This document shows, one piece after another, positions 34,284 through 42,348 of a stretch of DNA of 64,000 bases; position 1 is the stretch's first letter, and each line of letters opens with the position of its first letter. A model generated the notes under the pieces. That model was not told the origin of the DNA. It made no database searches and saw only the letters and a list, made by a program, of their open reading frames with translations. Made by a program: the position numbers and the translations under genes. The DNA is taken from assembly GCF_002355475.1 (NCBI RefSeq), contig NZ_AP014862.1, positions 2,480,001-2,544,000 of the forward strand. Reading direction: 5' to 3'. This stretch comes from Pseudomonas furukawaii (lineage in GTDB: Bacteria; Pseudomonadota; Gammaproteobacteria; Pseudomonadales; Pseudomonadaceae).

Positions 34284-36017
34284 ATGACCCGTCTCTTCCT
34301 CAAGCTGGTGGAAACCAGCGACCCCGACCTGCTGCGCCGCGCCCTCGGCTGGCTCTACGGCTTCGTCCGCCCGCAACTGCGGTCCATCGCCGTGTTGCTG
34401 GGGCTGTCCCTGGGCGCCTCGCTGCTGGTGCTGGCCCAGCCCTGGCTGACCAAGACCCTGATCGACGACGGCCTGCTGGCCAAGGACTTCGGCCTGCTGG
34501 TGCAGGTGGCCGTGGCGATGATCGCCGTCGGCATCCTCGGCACCGCCCTCTCGGGCATCAACCGCTACCTGCATACCCGGCTTTCCGGGCGCATCCTCTT
34601 CGCCCTGCGGGACGACCTCTACCGCCACCTGCAACAGCTCTCGCCGGCCTTCTACGGGCGCAAGCGCATCGGCGACATCCTCTCGCGGCTGGACGGCGAC
34701 GTGGCGGAGATCCAGCGCTTCGCCGTGGACTCGCTGTTCTCCGCCGTCTCCAGCGTCATCGGCCTGGTCGGCGCGGTGACGCTGATGCTCCTGCTGTCCT
34801 GGCAACTGTCCCTGCTGCTGGCGCTGCTCATCCCCATCGAAGTGCTCTGGCTGCGCTGGATGCGGCGCAAGGTGGAGCGCGAGGTGCGCAGCCTGCGGGA
34901 GCGCTCGGCGGACGTGTCGTCCTTCCTCGTGGAAACCCTGCCGGCGATGAAGTTCATCCAGGCGGCCGGCGCCCAGCAGCGTGAATCCCGTCGCCTCGAA
35001 GGCCTGGGCCAGGGCTACATGCGGCAGCTGTTGCGTGTGCAGGTCACCGAATTCTTCACCCACGCGGTGCCCGGCACGCTGACCTCCCTGTCCCGCGCCT
35101 GCGCCTTCCTCATCGGCGGTTACTGGGTCATCCAGGGCTCCTGGCAACTGGGCTCGCTGATCGCCTTCTCCACCTACCTCGGCATGGCCGTAGGACCGGT
35201 GCAGAGCCTGCTGGGCCTCTACGTCGCCCTGCAACGCATGACCGTCAGCCTCGGTCGGGTGATGGAGCTGCAGCAGGAGCCGGTGCCGGTGCGCCAGCCG
35301 GAGGCGCCGGTGCCCATGCCGGAAGGCCGGGGCGCGCTGCGCCTGGAGGGCGTCCACTTCGCCCACGAACAGCGGGCCGGCGCCGTGCTCTGCGGGGTCG
35401 ACGCCCTGATCCCCGCCGGTCTCAAGGTGGCCATCAGCGGCGCCTCGGGCGTCGGCAAGTCCACCCTCATCGACCTGCTGCAACGCTTCTACGACCCCGA
35501 CCAGGGCCGCATCCTGCTGGACGGCGTCGACCTGCGCGAACTGGACCTGCTGGCCCTGCGCCGGCGCATCGCCGTGGTCAGCCAGGAGATCGTCCTGTTT
35601 CGCGGCACCCTGGCGGAAAACCTCGCCTACAGCGCCCCCGACGCCGGCCGCGAAGCCCTTGAGCGTGTCGCTCGCCTGGCGCGTCTGGACAGCCTGATCG
35701 AATCCCTGCCACTGGGCCTGGACAGCCCCCTCGGCGAGCGCGGCCAGCAGCTCTCCGGCGGGCAGAAGCAGCGCATCGCCATCGCCCGTGCCTTGTTGCA
35801 GGACCCGCTGATCCTGGTGCTGGACGAAGCCACCTCGGCGGTGGACGAAGCCACCGAGCGCGAGGTGATCGCCGCCATCGACCAGCTCTTTGCCGGGCGC
35901 ACCCGCATCCTGATCAGCCACCGGCCCTCCACCCTGGCCGAGGCCGACCTCAGCTTCCGCCTGGAGCAGGGCCAGTTGTTTCAGCTGCGCACCGAGGGGA
36001 CCGCCCATGGCCGCTGA
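34284..36017 (+). CDS. qhpF: ABC transporter (TMD-NBD), QhpF-like, quinohemoprotein amine dehydrogenase maturation
   Basis: The 577-residue half-transporter has six membrane helices in the first 300 residues and one ABC domain: Walker A GASGVGKST, Q-loop VVSQEIVLF, signature LSGGQKQR, Walker B ILVLDEATSAVDE. On its own it is a generic exporter. Its place in front of a short subtilisin-like protease and an FAD monooxygenase reproduces the QhpF-QhpE-QhpG set, in which QhpF is thought to export the processed gamma subunit of quinohemoprotein amine dehydrogenase to the periplasm. It overlaps the next gene by 11 bases. Confidence 0.78.
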   Translation: MTRLFLKLVETSDPDLLRRALGWLYGFVRPQLRSIAVLLGLSLGASLLVLAQPWLTKTLIDDGLLAKDFGLLVQVAVAMIAVGILGTALSGINRYLHTRLSGRILFALRDDLYRHLQQLSPAFYGRKRIGDILSRLDGDVAEIQRFAVDSLFSAVSSVIGLVGAVTLMLLLSWQLSLLLALLIPIEVLWLRWMRRKVEREVRSLRERSADVSSFLVETLPAMKFIQAAGAQQRESRRLEGLGQGYMRQLLRVQVTEFFTHAVPGTLTSLSRACAFLIGGYWVIQGSWQLGSLIAFSTYLGMAVGPVQSLLGLYVALQRMTVSLGRVMELQQEPVPVRQPEAPVPMPEGRGALRLEGVHFAHEQRAGAVLCGVDALIPAGLKVAISGASGVGKSTLIDLLQRFYDPDQGRILLDGVDLRELDLLALRRRIAVVSQEIVLFRGTLAENLAYSAPDAGREALERVARLARLDSLIESLPLGLDSPLGERGQQLSGGQKQRIAIARALLQDPLILVLDEATSAVDEATEREVIAAIDQLFAGRTRILISHRPSTLAEADLSFRLEQGQLFQLRTEGTAHGR

Positions 36018-36681
36018 GCCTCGCATCGGCCTGATCGACAGCGGCTTCGCCCCGGAGCAGGGCGCTGGCGTCGCCTTGTCCCGACGCTTCTGGCTGGAAG
36101 CGGGCGAGCTGCGGGAAGGCGATACCCGGCCCGACGCCCTCGGCCACGGCAGCGTCGTACTCGACACCCTCAGCCGCCATGCGGGACCTGCCAGCCTCTG
36201 CGTGGCCCAGGTGTTCGGCGAACGCTGGCAGACCAGCCCCCTGCAGATCGCCGCTGCCCTCTATTGGCTGCTGGAACAGGACGTCGCCCTCATCAGCATG
36301 AGCCTTGGCCTGCGCAGCGACCGGCCGGTACTGCGGGAAGCCTGCGCCGTCGCCCAGGCCGCAGGTGTGCTGCTCTGCGCGTCCAGCCCGGCCCAGGGCG
36401 AGCCGGTCTACCCGGCCAGCTACCCGGGCGTCATCCGCATCACCGGCGATGCACGCTGCGCGCCGGGGCAGTGGTCCTGGCTGGGAACCCGCCAGGCGGA
36501 CCTGGGCGCCCACGTCACCGCCCACAATGGCGTGGCCGGTGCCAGCGTCGCCTGTGCCGCCCTGGCCGGCATCCTGGCCGCCCGCCTGCGCGACCAGCCG
36601 GGCGCCACCCGCGAACAGATGCTGGACTGGTTGCAACAGGGGGCCGCCTTCAGCGGGCCGGAGCGCCGTGGCCATGACTGA
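36007..36681 (+). CDS. qhpE: Short subtilisin-like serine protease, QhpE-like
   Basis: The 224-residue S8-family protease has the catalytic triad D11 (GLIDSG), H47 (GHGS) and S180 (VAGAS). It has neither a signal peptide nor a prodomain, so it acts in the cytoplasm. The minimal size and missing export signal are the features of QhpE, which removes the leader peptide from the crosslinked gamma subunit precursor of quinohemoprotein amine dehydrogenase. Its stop overlaps the next gene by 8 bases. The expected substrate gene (qhpC) is not in the window. Confidence 0.8.
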   Translation: MAAEPRIGLIDSGFAPEQGAGVALSRRFWLEAGELREGDTRPDALGHGSVVLDTLSRHAGPASLCVAQVFGERWQTSPLQIAAALYWLLEQDVALISMSLGLRSDRPVLREACAVAQAAGVLLCASSPAQGEPVYPASYPGVIRITGDARCAPGQWSWLGTRQADLGAHVTAHNGVAGASVACAALAGILAARLRDQPGATREQMLDWLQQGAAFSGPERRGHD

Positions 36682-37969
36682 CGTCCTCATCCTTGGCGCC
36701 GGCCCGGCCGGTGCCGCCGTCGCCCTGGGCCTCCAGCGGCTGGGGTTTGGCGTGCGCCTGGTCAGCGAGTGGCGCCGCTTCGCCGCCGTTGAAGGCGTAT
36801 CCCAGCGGGTGCTGGAGGGGTTGCGCCAGGCCGGTCTGAGCCAGGCACTGGCCAGCGCCGCCGCGCCATCGCCCCGGCGTGTGCAGTGGAATGGCGAGGG
36901 GCAGTCCATCAACCAGGAGTGCCTTCTGGACCGCCCGCGCTTCGACGCCGCCTTGCGGGACGACCTGCGCCAGGCCGGCATCGAGGTGCTGGAAGCGCGG
37001 GTGCTGAAGGTGGAAAGCGGCGACAGCGGTCACCGCGTCCAGCTGGACGGGGGTGAGGTGCTCAGTGCCGACTTCCTCGTCGAAGCCCGTGGCCGCTCGG
37101 CTCCGCTGGCCGGCGGCCGCCTGCGCGGCCCGGAAACCCTCAGCCTGCTCAACCAGTGGCGGGACGCCCCGGGCCGTCCCGGCTCGGCGGTGGAAAGCCT
37201 GCCCGATGGCTGGGCCTGGATGGCGCGCCTGGACGATGGTCGCTGCTACTGGCAGATCACCCTCGACGCCGCCGCCCGCGACCTGCCGCCCCGGGACCTG
37301 CTGGCCGACTACTGCGCCCAGCGCCGCCGCCAGTCGTCCCTGGTAAGCGAACTCTTCGGGGACGCGGCCCTGCAGGCGGCCAGCCTCCATGCCCGCAGCA
37401 GCACCGCGATCCTCTTCCACGAAGCCAGCGGCCCCAACTGGCTGCGGGTGGGGGACGCCGCCATGGCCGTCGACCCGCTCTCCGGCAACGGCATCTTCCA
37501 GTCCCTGTCCTCGGCCCTCCAGGCCCCGGCGGTGATCAACACGCTCCTGCGCAACCCCGAACGCGCCGAGCTCGCCCGTCGCTTCCACCAGCGCCGGGTG
37601 GAACACCTGTTCCACCGCTTCGCCCGCACCGGCCGCGACTTCTACGCCCTGGAACAGCGCTGGCCCGACCAGCCGTTCTGGCGTGAACGCAGCACCTGGC
37701 CCGACGCCGAGCCGCTGCATGCCGAGGCGGATATCGGGCGACTGCGGGTGGAGCGCGCCCCGGTGATCCAGGGCGACCTGATCGAGGAACGGGAGGTGGT
37801 CATCACCGCCGACCAGCCCCTGGGCGTCTGGCACCTGGACGGCACCGAACTCGCTCCCATCGTCCGCGCCCTGCAGGCCGGGCGGCTGGGCGAGGCGCTG
37901 GCGGGCCTGGCGCCCGAGGCGCGGCGCAAGGTCCAGGGCTGGCTACTGGCGCAGGGTTATCGTCCCTGA
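36674..37969 (+). CDS. qhpG: FAD-dependent monooxygenase, QhpG-like
   Basis: Starting at ATG 36674 the product has 431 residues. The dinucleotide fold VLILGAGPAGAAVALGLQRLGFGVRLV opens it, and GDAAMAVDPLSGNGIFQSLSSAL is the second FAD motif of the tryptophan-halogenase/geranylgeranyl-reductase-like flavoproteins. QhpG dihydroxylates the active-site tryptophan of the gamma subunit on the way to cysteine tryptophylquinone. The identification rests on family, size and the QhpF-QhpE neighbours; sequence alone would allow another aromatic monooxygenase. Confidence 0.78.
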   Translation: MTDVLILGAGPAGAAVALGLQRLGFGVRLVSEWRRFAAVEGVSQRVLEGLRQAGLSQALASAAAPSPRRVQWNGEGQSINQECLLDRPRFDAALRDDLRQAGIEVLEARVLKVESGDSGHRVQLDGGEVLSADFLVEARGRSAPLAGGRLRGPETLSLLNQWRDAPGRPGSAVESLPDGWAWMARLDDGRCYWQITLDAAARDLPPRDLLADYCAQRRRQSSLVSELFGDAALQAASLHARSSTAILFHEASGPNWLRVGDAAMAVDPLSGNGIFQSLSSALQAPAVINTLLRNPERAELARRFHQRRVEHLFHRFARTGRDFYALEQRWPDQPFWRERSTWPDAEPLHAEADIGRLRVERAPVIQGDLIEEREVVITADQPLGVWHLDGTELAPIVRALQAGRLGEALAGLAPEARRKVQGWLLAQGYRP

Positions 37970-37982
37970 GCGGGAGCCCGCA

Positions 37983-38010
37983 TTGTCCGGCGGAACAAGG
38001 TGACTAGAAT
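37983..38010 (+). promoter_or_regulatory. Sigma-70-like promoter candidate before the PP2C gene
   Basis: TTGTCC and TAGAAT are separated by 16 bases and lie 39-66 bases upstream of the phosphatase start, in the 79-base gap after qhpG. This suggests the phosphatase can be transcribed separately. Confidence 0.4.
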
Positions 38011-38048
38011 GTGCGGCGCCGTCCTGGCCCGCACACGAAGGAACCGCC

Positions 38049-38867
38049 ATGCACCTCGACCTGATCCAGACCCTCAGCCTCGCCGGGAAAACCGCCGTGC
38101 CCAATGACGACCGCATCGGCTGCGCCGGGCGCCATGCCTGGGTCATAGACGGCGCCACCGATCTTGGCGAGCCGGGGCTCATGGGCGAGCGGGGTGGCGC
38201 CGCCTGGTTGGCCGATGCGGCCCATCGCGCCTTCATGGATGCGTCGGGCGCCCTGGCGGCGGTGTGCGAGCAGGTGTTCGCCGTCGTCGCCGCCGACTAC
38301 CGGCGCGATCGCCAGCGCGAGCCCATCGCGCCCTGGGAACTGCCTCGCGCATCCTTCGCCGCCGTCGCCCTCGAAGGCGATCGCCTCGCCTGCGGCTTCC
38401 TCGGGGATTGCACCGTGATCCACCGCAGCGCACGGGGCGTGGCCTTCCTGACGCCCGAGCCGGACCGCCAGCAGGAGCAGGCCGAAGCGGCGGCGCTGGG
38501 CCCCGGCATCGGCGCCGACAGCGTACGCAGTCCGCACGTCCTGGCCGACCGCCGTGCCGCCCGCGTGCGACCGAAGGCGGTGCTGAGCGTCGACGCGGAA
38601 CAGGCGAGGGCGGTCATGAACTACGCCCAGGCGCCGCTGGCCCGGGGGGACGACCTGCTGCTGATGAGCGATGGCTTCGCCACGCTGATCGACACCTACC
38701 GCCACTACGACGCGCCGACCCTGATGGCCCGCGTGCTGGAGAGCGGCCTGCTGCCGCTGGCCGAGGAACTGCGCCGCATCGAGCGGGAAGACGCCGCCTG
38801 CCTGCGTTACCCGCGCTTCAAGGCCAGCGACGATGCATCGGTGATCTGGCTGCGGGTGGGCGGATAA
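38049..38867 (+). CDS. PP2C-like protein serine/threonine phosphatase
   Basis: The 272-residue protein has PP2C metal-site signatures in order: AWVIDGATDLG (DG pair), GFLGDCTVIHRS, LLLMSDGFATLID (DG) and ASDDASVIWLRV. It resembles the single-domain, soluble bacterial PP2C group. It follows the amine-dehydrogenase maturation genes on the same strand after 79 bases; a link to them is possible but not shown. There is no kinase gene nearby. The substrate is unknown. Confidence 0.75.
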   Translation: MHLDLIQTLSLAGKTAVPNDDRIGCAGRHAWVIDGATDLGEPGLMGERGGAAWLADAAHRAFMDASGALAAVCEQVFAVVAADYRRDRQREPIAPWELPRASFAAVALEGDRLACGFLGDCTVIHRSARGVAFLTPEPDRQQEQAEAAALGPGIGADSVRSPHVLADRRAARVRPKAVLSVDAEQARAVMNYAQAPLARGDDLLLMSDGFATLIDTYRHYDAPTLMARVLESGLLPLAEELRRIEREDAACLRYPRFKASDDASVIWLRVGG

Positions 38868-38927
38868 CGGGTGAAGGCGCCCGTCAGGCCCTTCCTCTTC
38901 GGCGACGCACCGCCGACACCACCGCTT

Positions 38928-39087
38928 CAGGAGCGAGCTTGCCGGCGAATGGCATGGCCGGTTCGCGGACGCGGTGCGGGGTCAGGCGCCATAGGAGCCG
39001 GCTTGCCGGCGAATTCTCGGAATGGTTCGCGGGCCTGCCCGCTCCTACGGGGCGGACCAGGGTTTGTAGCGAGCTGGCTCGCGAAAG
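38928..39087. repeat. Cluster of REP units
   Basis: Several REP units follow one another: AGGAGCGAGCTTGCCGGCG at about 38928, an inverted pair 38992-39049 (AGGAGCCGGCTTGCCGGCG and CGCGGGCCTGCCCGCTCCTA) and GTAGCGAGCTGGCTCGCG at about 39066. The 263-base gap between the convergent genes has no coding content. Confidence 0.8.
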
Positions 39088-39130
39088 CCATCACAGCGTA
39101 CGCCTGCGCCGGGTGGGGCGCCGGCCCGGG

Positions 39131-39649
39131 TCAGGCACTCCTGGCCCGGCGCAGGCGTGCCATGCTCAGGGCATCCACGAAGCGCCCGTCGCGTAACGCA
39201 TAGTCCCGCAGTACGCCTTCGCTTTCGAAACCGAACCTGCCATACAGCGTCAGGGCGGCCTCATTGTCCGTGTACACCGTCAGCTCCACGCGGTGCAGGT
39301 TCATCCAGTTGTCCGCCACCTCCAGTACCGTTTCCAGCAGCCTGCTGCCGACACCCTGTCCTTGCCACTCCACGGCCACCGCCATGCCGATGACGCCGCA
39401 ATGGGCGCGCCGGGGCCGCGGATGCTGTTCCAGGCTGCAGTGACCGATCACGGTGCCCTGGTGCAGGGCCACCAGGGAAACCAGGCGGTCGTCGTCCGCG
39501 CCCAGCCGCTTGCGCCAGACCTCGCGGGATTGAAAGGGCATCTGCAGCACCTGGCGGGCGATGGCGGGGTCGTTGTAGAGCGCGGTGATGCCGTCGAGAT
39601 GGGTTTCGCCGAAGCGTTCGATGACGATGTTGTTCGGATTGGCAGTCAT
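39131..39649 (-). CDS. GNAT-family N-acetyltransferase, YhhY type
   Basis: The 172-residue protein from ATG 39649 has the GNAT acetyl-CoA loop VEWQGQGVGSRLLETVLEVADNW and the following strand RVELTVYTDNEAALTLYGRFGFESEGVLRDYALRDGRFVDALSMARL. It follows E. coli YhhY, an acetyltransferase acting on amino acids or similar small amines. It is convergent with the phosphatase and bounded by REP clusters. Substrate not determined. Confidence 0.85.
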   Translation of the reverse strand: MTANPNNIVIERFGETHLDGITALYNDPAIARQVLQMPFQSREVWRKRLGADDDRLVSLVALHQGTVIGHCSLEQHPRPRRAHCGVIGMAVAVEWQGQGVGSRLLETVLEVADNWMNLHRVELTVYTDNEAALTLYGRFGFESEGVLRDYALRDGRFVDALSMARLRRARSA

Positions 39650-39731
39650 GGGGTCATCCTCTTTCGATGGAAACCGGAAGCCAACAGCTTGAGGCACAGG
39701 GTGCAAGTGTCAACCTCGGGGGCCGTGGGGT

Positions 39732-39780
39732 AACTCGCGAAACCCTCGACGAATTCGCCGGCAAGCCGGCTCCTACCGCC
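39732..39780. repeat. REP unit at the 3' end of the first BRO-N gene
   Basis: ACTCGCGAAACCCTCGACGA precedes TTCGCCGGCAAGCCGGCTCC and TACCGCC. The last base overlaps the stop codon of the BRO-N gene. The same REP-gene junction occurs in the second copy near 43560, so the REP appears to be part of the duplicated unit. Confidence 0.8.
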
Positions 39781-40277
39781 TAGGGCAACCATCTCCAGCT
39801 CGGCCCATCCCTCAGTGCCCGGTCGTCGTTCGCCGCCATGAATCGTGGCAGGTCGGGGCGGGCGATCCAGATCTCGCCTTGCCACTTCAGGGCGGCGATG
39901 CGCTGGTCGGCCCAGGTCATCAGCACGCGGCGCGGGCTGGCGGTCGGGGAGCGGTAGTAGTCGTGGAGGGTGGGGACGACCTCGTCGCTGATCCATTGGC
40001 TGAGGGCGCAATGCTCAGGGTGCCCGAAGCGGTAGAGCGCGCGGTAGAGGCCGGCTTCGTTCACCAGCTCCAGCTCTTCGCAGGTGCCATTGCGGTGCTG
40101 GAGGACGGCGAAGCGGCATTGGTGGGGGTAGATGCGCTTGGTGAGGCGGTAGGGGCGGGTGGCGGCGATCATCAGGGCGAAGTCGAAGGCGACGAACCAG
40201 GGCTGGTTGTCGATCATCACGGCGCGCAGTTGATGGCAGTGGCGTTGGAAAACGATGGGGGTGTATGCGTCATGCAT
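39780..40277 (-). CDS. BRO-N domain protein, copy 1
   Basis: The 165-residue protein consists mainly of a BRO-N domain (IVFQRHCHQLRAVMIDNQPWFVAFDFALMIAATRPYRLTKRIYPHQCRF, then ELVNEAGLYRALYRFGHPEHCALSQWISDEVVPTLHDYY), a DNA-binding domain first seen in phage antirepressors and baculovirus BRO proteins. A short C-terminal part (WADQRIAALKWQGEIWIARPDLPRFMAA) follows. Start 40277 has AGGAG seven bases upstream, and that AGGAG is embedded in a self-complementary word of the leader. A second copy (43563-44060) differs at only about four residues. No phage genes surround it. Confidence 0.85.
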   Translation of the reverse strand: MHDAYTPIVFQRHCHQLRAVMIDNQPWFVAFDFALMIAATRPYRLTKRIYPHQCRFAVLQHRNGTCEELELVNEAGLYRALYRFGHPEHCALSQWISDEVVPTLHDYYRSPTASPRRVLMTWADQRIAALKWQGEIWIARPDLPRFMAANDDRALRDGPSWRWLP

Positions 40278-40586
40278 GGTGAAGCTCCTAGCTCAGGTCC
40301 TTTGAGTCGCCACCATCCGCTGTCAGTCGAAGGGTGGCGGATCACGCGGGGTTGACAGACCGGAGCTAGGACCCGGCAGACCATGAAGGCCTCCCCGCGC
40401 GATCCGCCATGAAGCGGTGCAGTTCTGAAAACTGCATACGCGTAGAGGCCTGCAAAAAACGTCCGCCGTTTTTCGCATGCACCTTATGGCGCAATCGCGC
40501 CTAGCTGTCGGGCTGTCAAACCCGGCCACGGGATTGGCCGTGGCCGGGGCAGGATAGGGATAGCGGTGGGGCAGGGCAAGGGGAGG
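40278..40586 (-). ncRNA. Structured leader of BRO-N copy 1 (three-segment switch-like element)
   Basis: On the transcript strand the word AGCTAGG (complement at 40500-40506) comes first, then CCTAGCT (40363-40371 region), then AGCTAGG again (40286-40294) overlapping the Shine-Dalgarno. Only one of the two outer copies can pair with the middle one at a time. Other helices include CCCGGCCACGG/CCGTGGCCGGG at 40521-40548, a GACAG/CTGTC extension of the outer pairing, GGCGGATCGCGCGGGG with CCCCGCGTGATCCGCC, and a GCAGTT/AACTGC hairpin. The same layout occurs in copy 2 with compensated base changes. No open frame of note crosses it. Confidence 0.75.
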
Positions 40587-40691
40587 GTGATAAGGCAAGT
40601 GGGTCGGAAGCGGGTACCAGCACCGAGATGATTTCGCCCCAAGGCTGACGGTCACGATTATTCATACAGTGTTGCGCGGATTACTTTTCAT

Positions 40692-40979
40692 TTATTCAAA
40701 TGCGTGCGGGAACTCCCAGGCACATGCCCACTTCAGACGCCCGTAAAGCCTAATCTCGTCCTCTTGCTCAAAGTGCGAAGCCAAATCTAGGTAATAGTTC
40801 TGGCCGTTATGAATGTAGTAGATAATCCATTCGCCAGTCATGTTGCTTCGATTAAGCAGTCGCTCGTAGCCCTCCCACACGATAGTGCGGGCGATTTTTC
40901 CTGCCAGTTTCCAGGCTTCCTGCTCGCTATCAATGACTGAGCCTAGCGGAACGATCTTCGTGATTTCTTTATTCAACAA
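40692..40979 (-). CDS. Hypothetical protein of the low-GC island (95 aa)
   Basis: A 95-residue soluble-looking protein (MLNKEITKIVPLGSVIDSEQEAWKLAGKIARTIVWEGYERLLNRSNMTGEWIIYYIHNGQNYYLDLASHFEQEDEIRLYGRLKWACAWEFPHAFE). The acidic, aromatic-rich text and low GC content differ from the surrounding chromosome and suggest recent acquisition. Proteins of this size and composition are common as immunity proteins of polymorphic toxins; that is a guess from context, not from a recognised family. Function unknown. Confidence 0.65.
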   Translation of the reverse strand: MLNKEITKIVPLGSVIDSEQEAWKLAGKIARTIVWEGYERLLNRSNMTGEWIIYYIHNGQNYYLDLASHFEQEDEIRLYGRLKWACAWEFPHAFE

Positions 40980-41168
40980 CTTGCGCTTTGTTGCATAAGG
41001 GCCAAACCATTGGTTGTGGAGGTTCGCCCTCAGAAACGCGGTACTGGTGTAATGCTTGTGCGCGAAGCGACCAAGAACCGGACCGCTCAGTTGAGATGCC
41101 GGTCTTGCAGGCGTTATGCAAGCGAATGGCCAGGGCGAGACTGACCCTTGGCCAATAAGGGCGCCACA

Positions 41169-41390
41169 TTACGGCTTACTTTTCAGCAGAATCAGGTCGT
41201 AACCATTCCGTATTGGCGTGTTGTTTACCTTGTATACAGTCGAATGTGGAGAAAAGGGTCTATTTCCACCCGCCGCCTGCTCTAACGACCCTTCATGACC
41301 AGTTTCTGTAAGTCGTGACATCCCGGAATCAACGTAAGGCGGCCGTTTCAAGTATGAAAAATAAATCTTCGTCCATGATTGTCTAGCCAC
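41169..41390 (-). CDS. Hypothetical protein of the low-GC island (73 aa, uncertain)
   Basis: The frame begins with GTG at 41390, nine bases after the stop of the membrane protein upstream, and has no clear ribosome site. The text (WTKIYFSYLKRPPYVDSGMSRLTETGHEGSLEQAAGGNRPFSPHSTVYKVNNTPIRNGYDLILLKSKP) is plausible protein but could be a remnant of a longer gene. I see no family. The 190 bases between it and the 95-residue gene contain no gene. Confidence 0.35.
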   Translation of the reverse strand: MARQSWTKIYFSYLKRPPYVDSGMSRLTETGHEGSLEQAAGGNRPFSPHSTVYKVNNTPIRNGYDLILLKSKP

Positions 41391-41399
41391 GCACCACTG

Positions 41400-41963
41400 T
41401 TATGAGGGAGTGCGTTTGAAGTGCTGAGCTATCTGCTTGTGACGAAAACACAGCCATAAACCGAATGTCGCCATGAAACTCAGTGGCAAGTGCCAGTGCT
41501 CGGCGTCTTGACTGATGCCGACGATCAAAACGACCAGGCCGATGAGGTTGATGCAACAAAGAACAATTCGATCGCAGCGCCGGGTTTCTGCTGCCTCCCA
41601 AGCATCGGTGATGTGGCCGAGCGCCGTTATCGCGAAGTAGAAGAATGCGGTTGGAAATAGCAGTTCGGGCCTGATTGAGGCGGCCAGTGCCACAAAAACG
41701 ACGGTGAGCACATGCAGCCAGTCAAAAAGCCAGAACGTCCACGGGACTACCGGAGGGAACTCTTGGTAGTTTCGAACCCACTCGATGGACATGTAGCAGG
41801 CAAGCAGCGCCAGAACAAGGAGCCGCGAGATCACGTCGGGGAAGAGTGGGGCGGCATTGCTGTCGAGAATTAGCGTGCAGAAGGACCAGAAGACGTTGCC
41901 TGCCGCGGCTGGCCAGAAAACTGCCTCGAACAGGCTTTTAAGGGTTTGATGTTGAGAGGGCAT
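41400..41963 (-). CDS. Multi-pass membrane protein of unknown function (187 aa)
   Basis: The 187-residue protein has five or six hydrophobic segments (for example LLVLALLACYMSIEW, WLHVLTVVFVALAASI, LFPTAFFYFAITALG, IVLCCINLIGLVVLIVGI, LSFMATFGLWLCF) and a polar C-terminal tail. Its GC content is lower than the genomic background. It follows a gene remnant (42078-42338) on the same strand; a toxin-immunity relation is conceivable but rests only on position and size. I do not recognise a family. Confidence 0.7.
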   Translation of the reverse strand: MPSQHQTLKSLFEAVFWPAAAGNVFWSFCTLILDSNAAPLFPDVISRLLVLALLACYMSIEWVRNYQEFPPVVPWTFWLFDWLHVLTVVFVALAASIRPELLFPTAFFYFAITALGHITDAWEAAETRRCDRIVLCCINLIGLVVLIVGISQDAEHWHLPLSFMATFGLWLCFRHKQIAQHFKRTPS

Positions 41964-42077
41964 GGTCTTCCCCTGATCTTGGTACGACGTGTGCTGCGAC
42001 GTTCAACACGCGGGCAGAGCTAGCATGAACAGTAGTGCCCAACCCGCCATCCGGGATGAAAAGACCGCTGCACTTGC

Positions 42078-42338
42078 TCAGTTTCGATCAAAAGCATCGT
42101 CTGCCTTGCCAGAACGGATACCGACCACCCCTTCGATATACGGCACCTTCCCCGCCATGTTCTCGTCGATCCCTTCCCGATTGCGGGCCTGCTGCGAAGT
42201 AAGCTTAGGCAGGCCCTCGACATCCCACCCGGACAACCCGGCGCCTGCTCGCTCGCGAACATGTAGTGGCAACAGCGTCCGCTGGCAGGACCTCCTCGGA
42301 GTTGCGGCGGGGCGGCTGTACCAACGCTTCGCGTAGGA
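42078..42338 (-). pseudogene. 3' remnant of a larger gene, cut off at the REP/IS110 junction
   Basis: A frame open from the IS/REP boundary at 42338 to a stop at 42078 encodes about 86 residues including GWDVEGLPKLTSQQARNREG and KVPYIEGVVGIRSGKADDAF. The text looks like the C-terminal end of a real protein but has no start and no 5' portion in the window. I cannot name the family. It is transcribed towards the membrane protein gene at 41400-41963. Confidence 0.5.
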
Positions 42339-42348
42339 GATTCTATGT

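Noticed and set aside
40980-41170. Integron attC site between the two low-GC small ORFs
   Set aside because: A CAAGACCGG/CCGGTTCTTG hairpin and a TAACGCC word suggested a cassette, but the GTTRRRY core at the other end is missing and no integrase is present.
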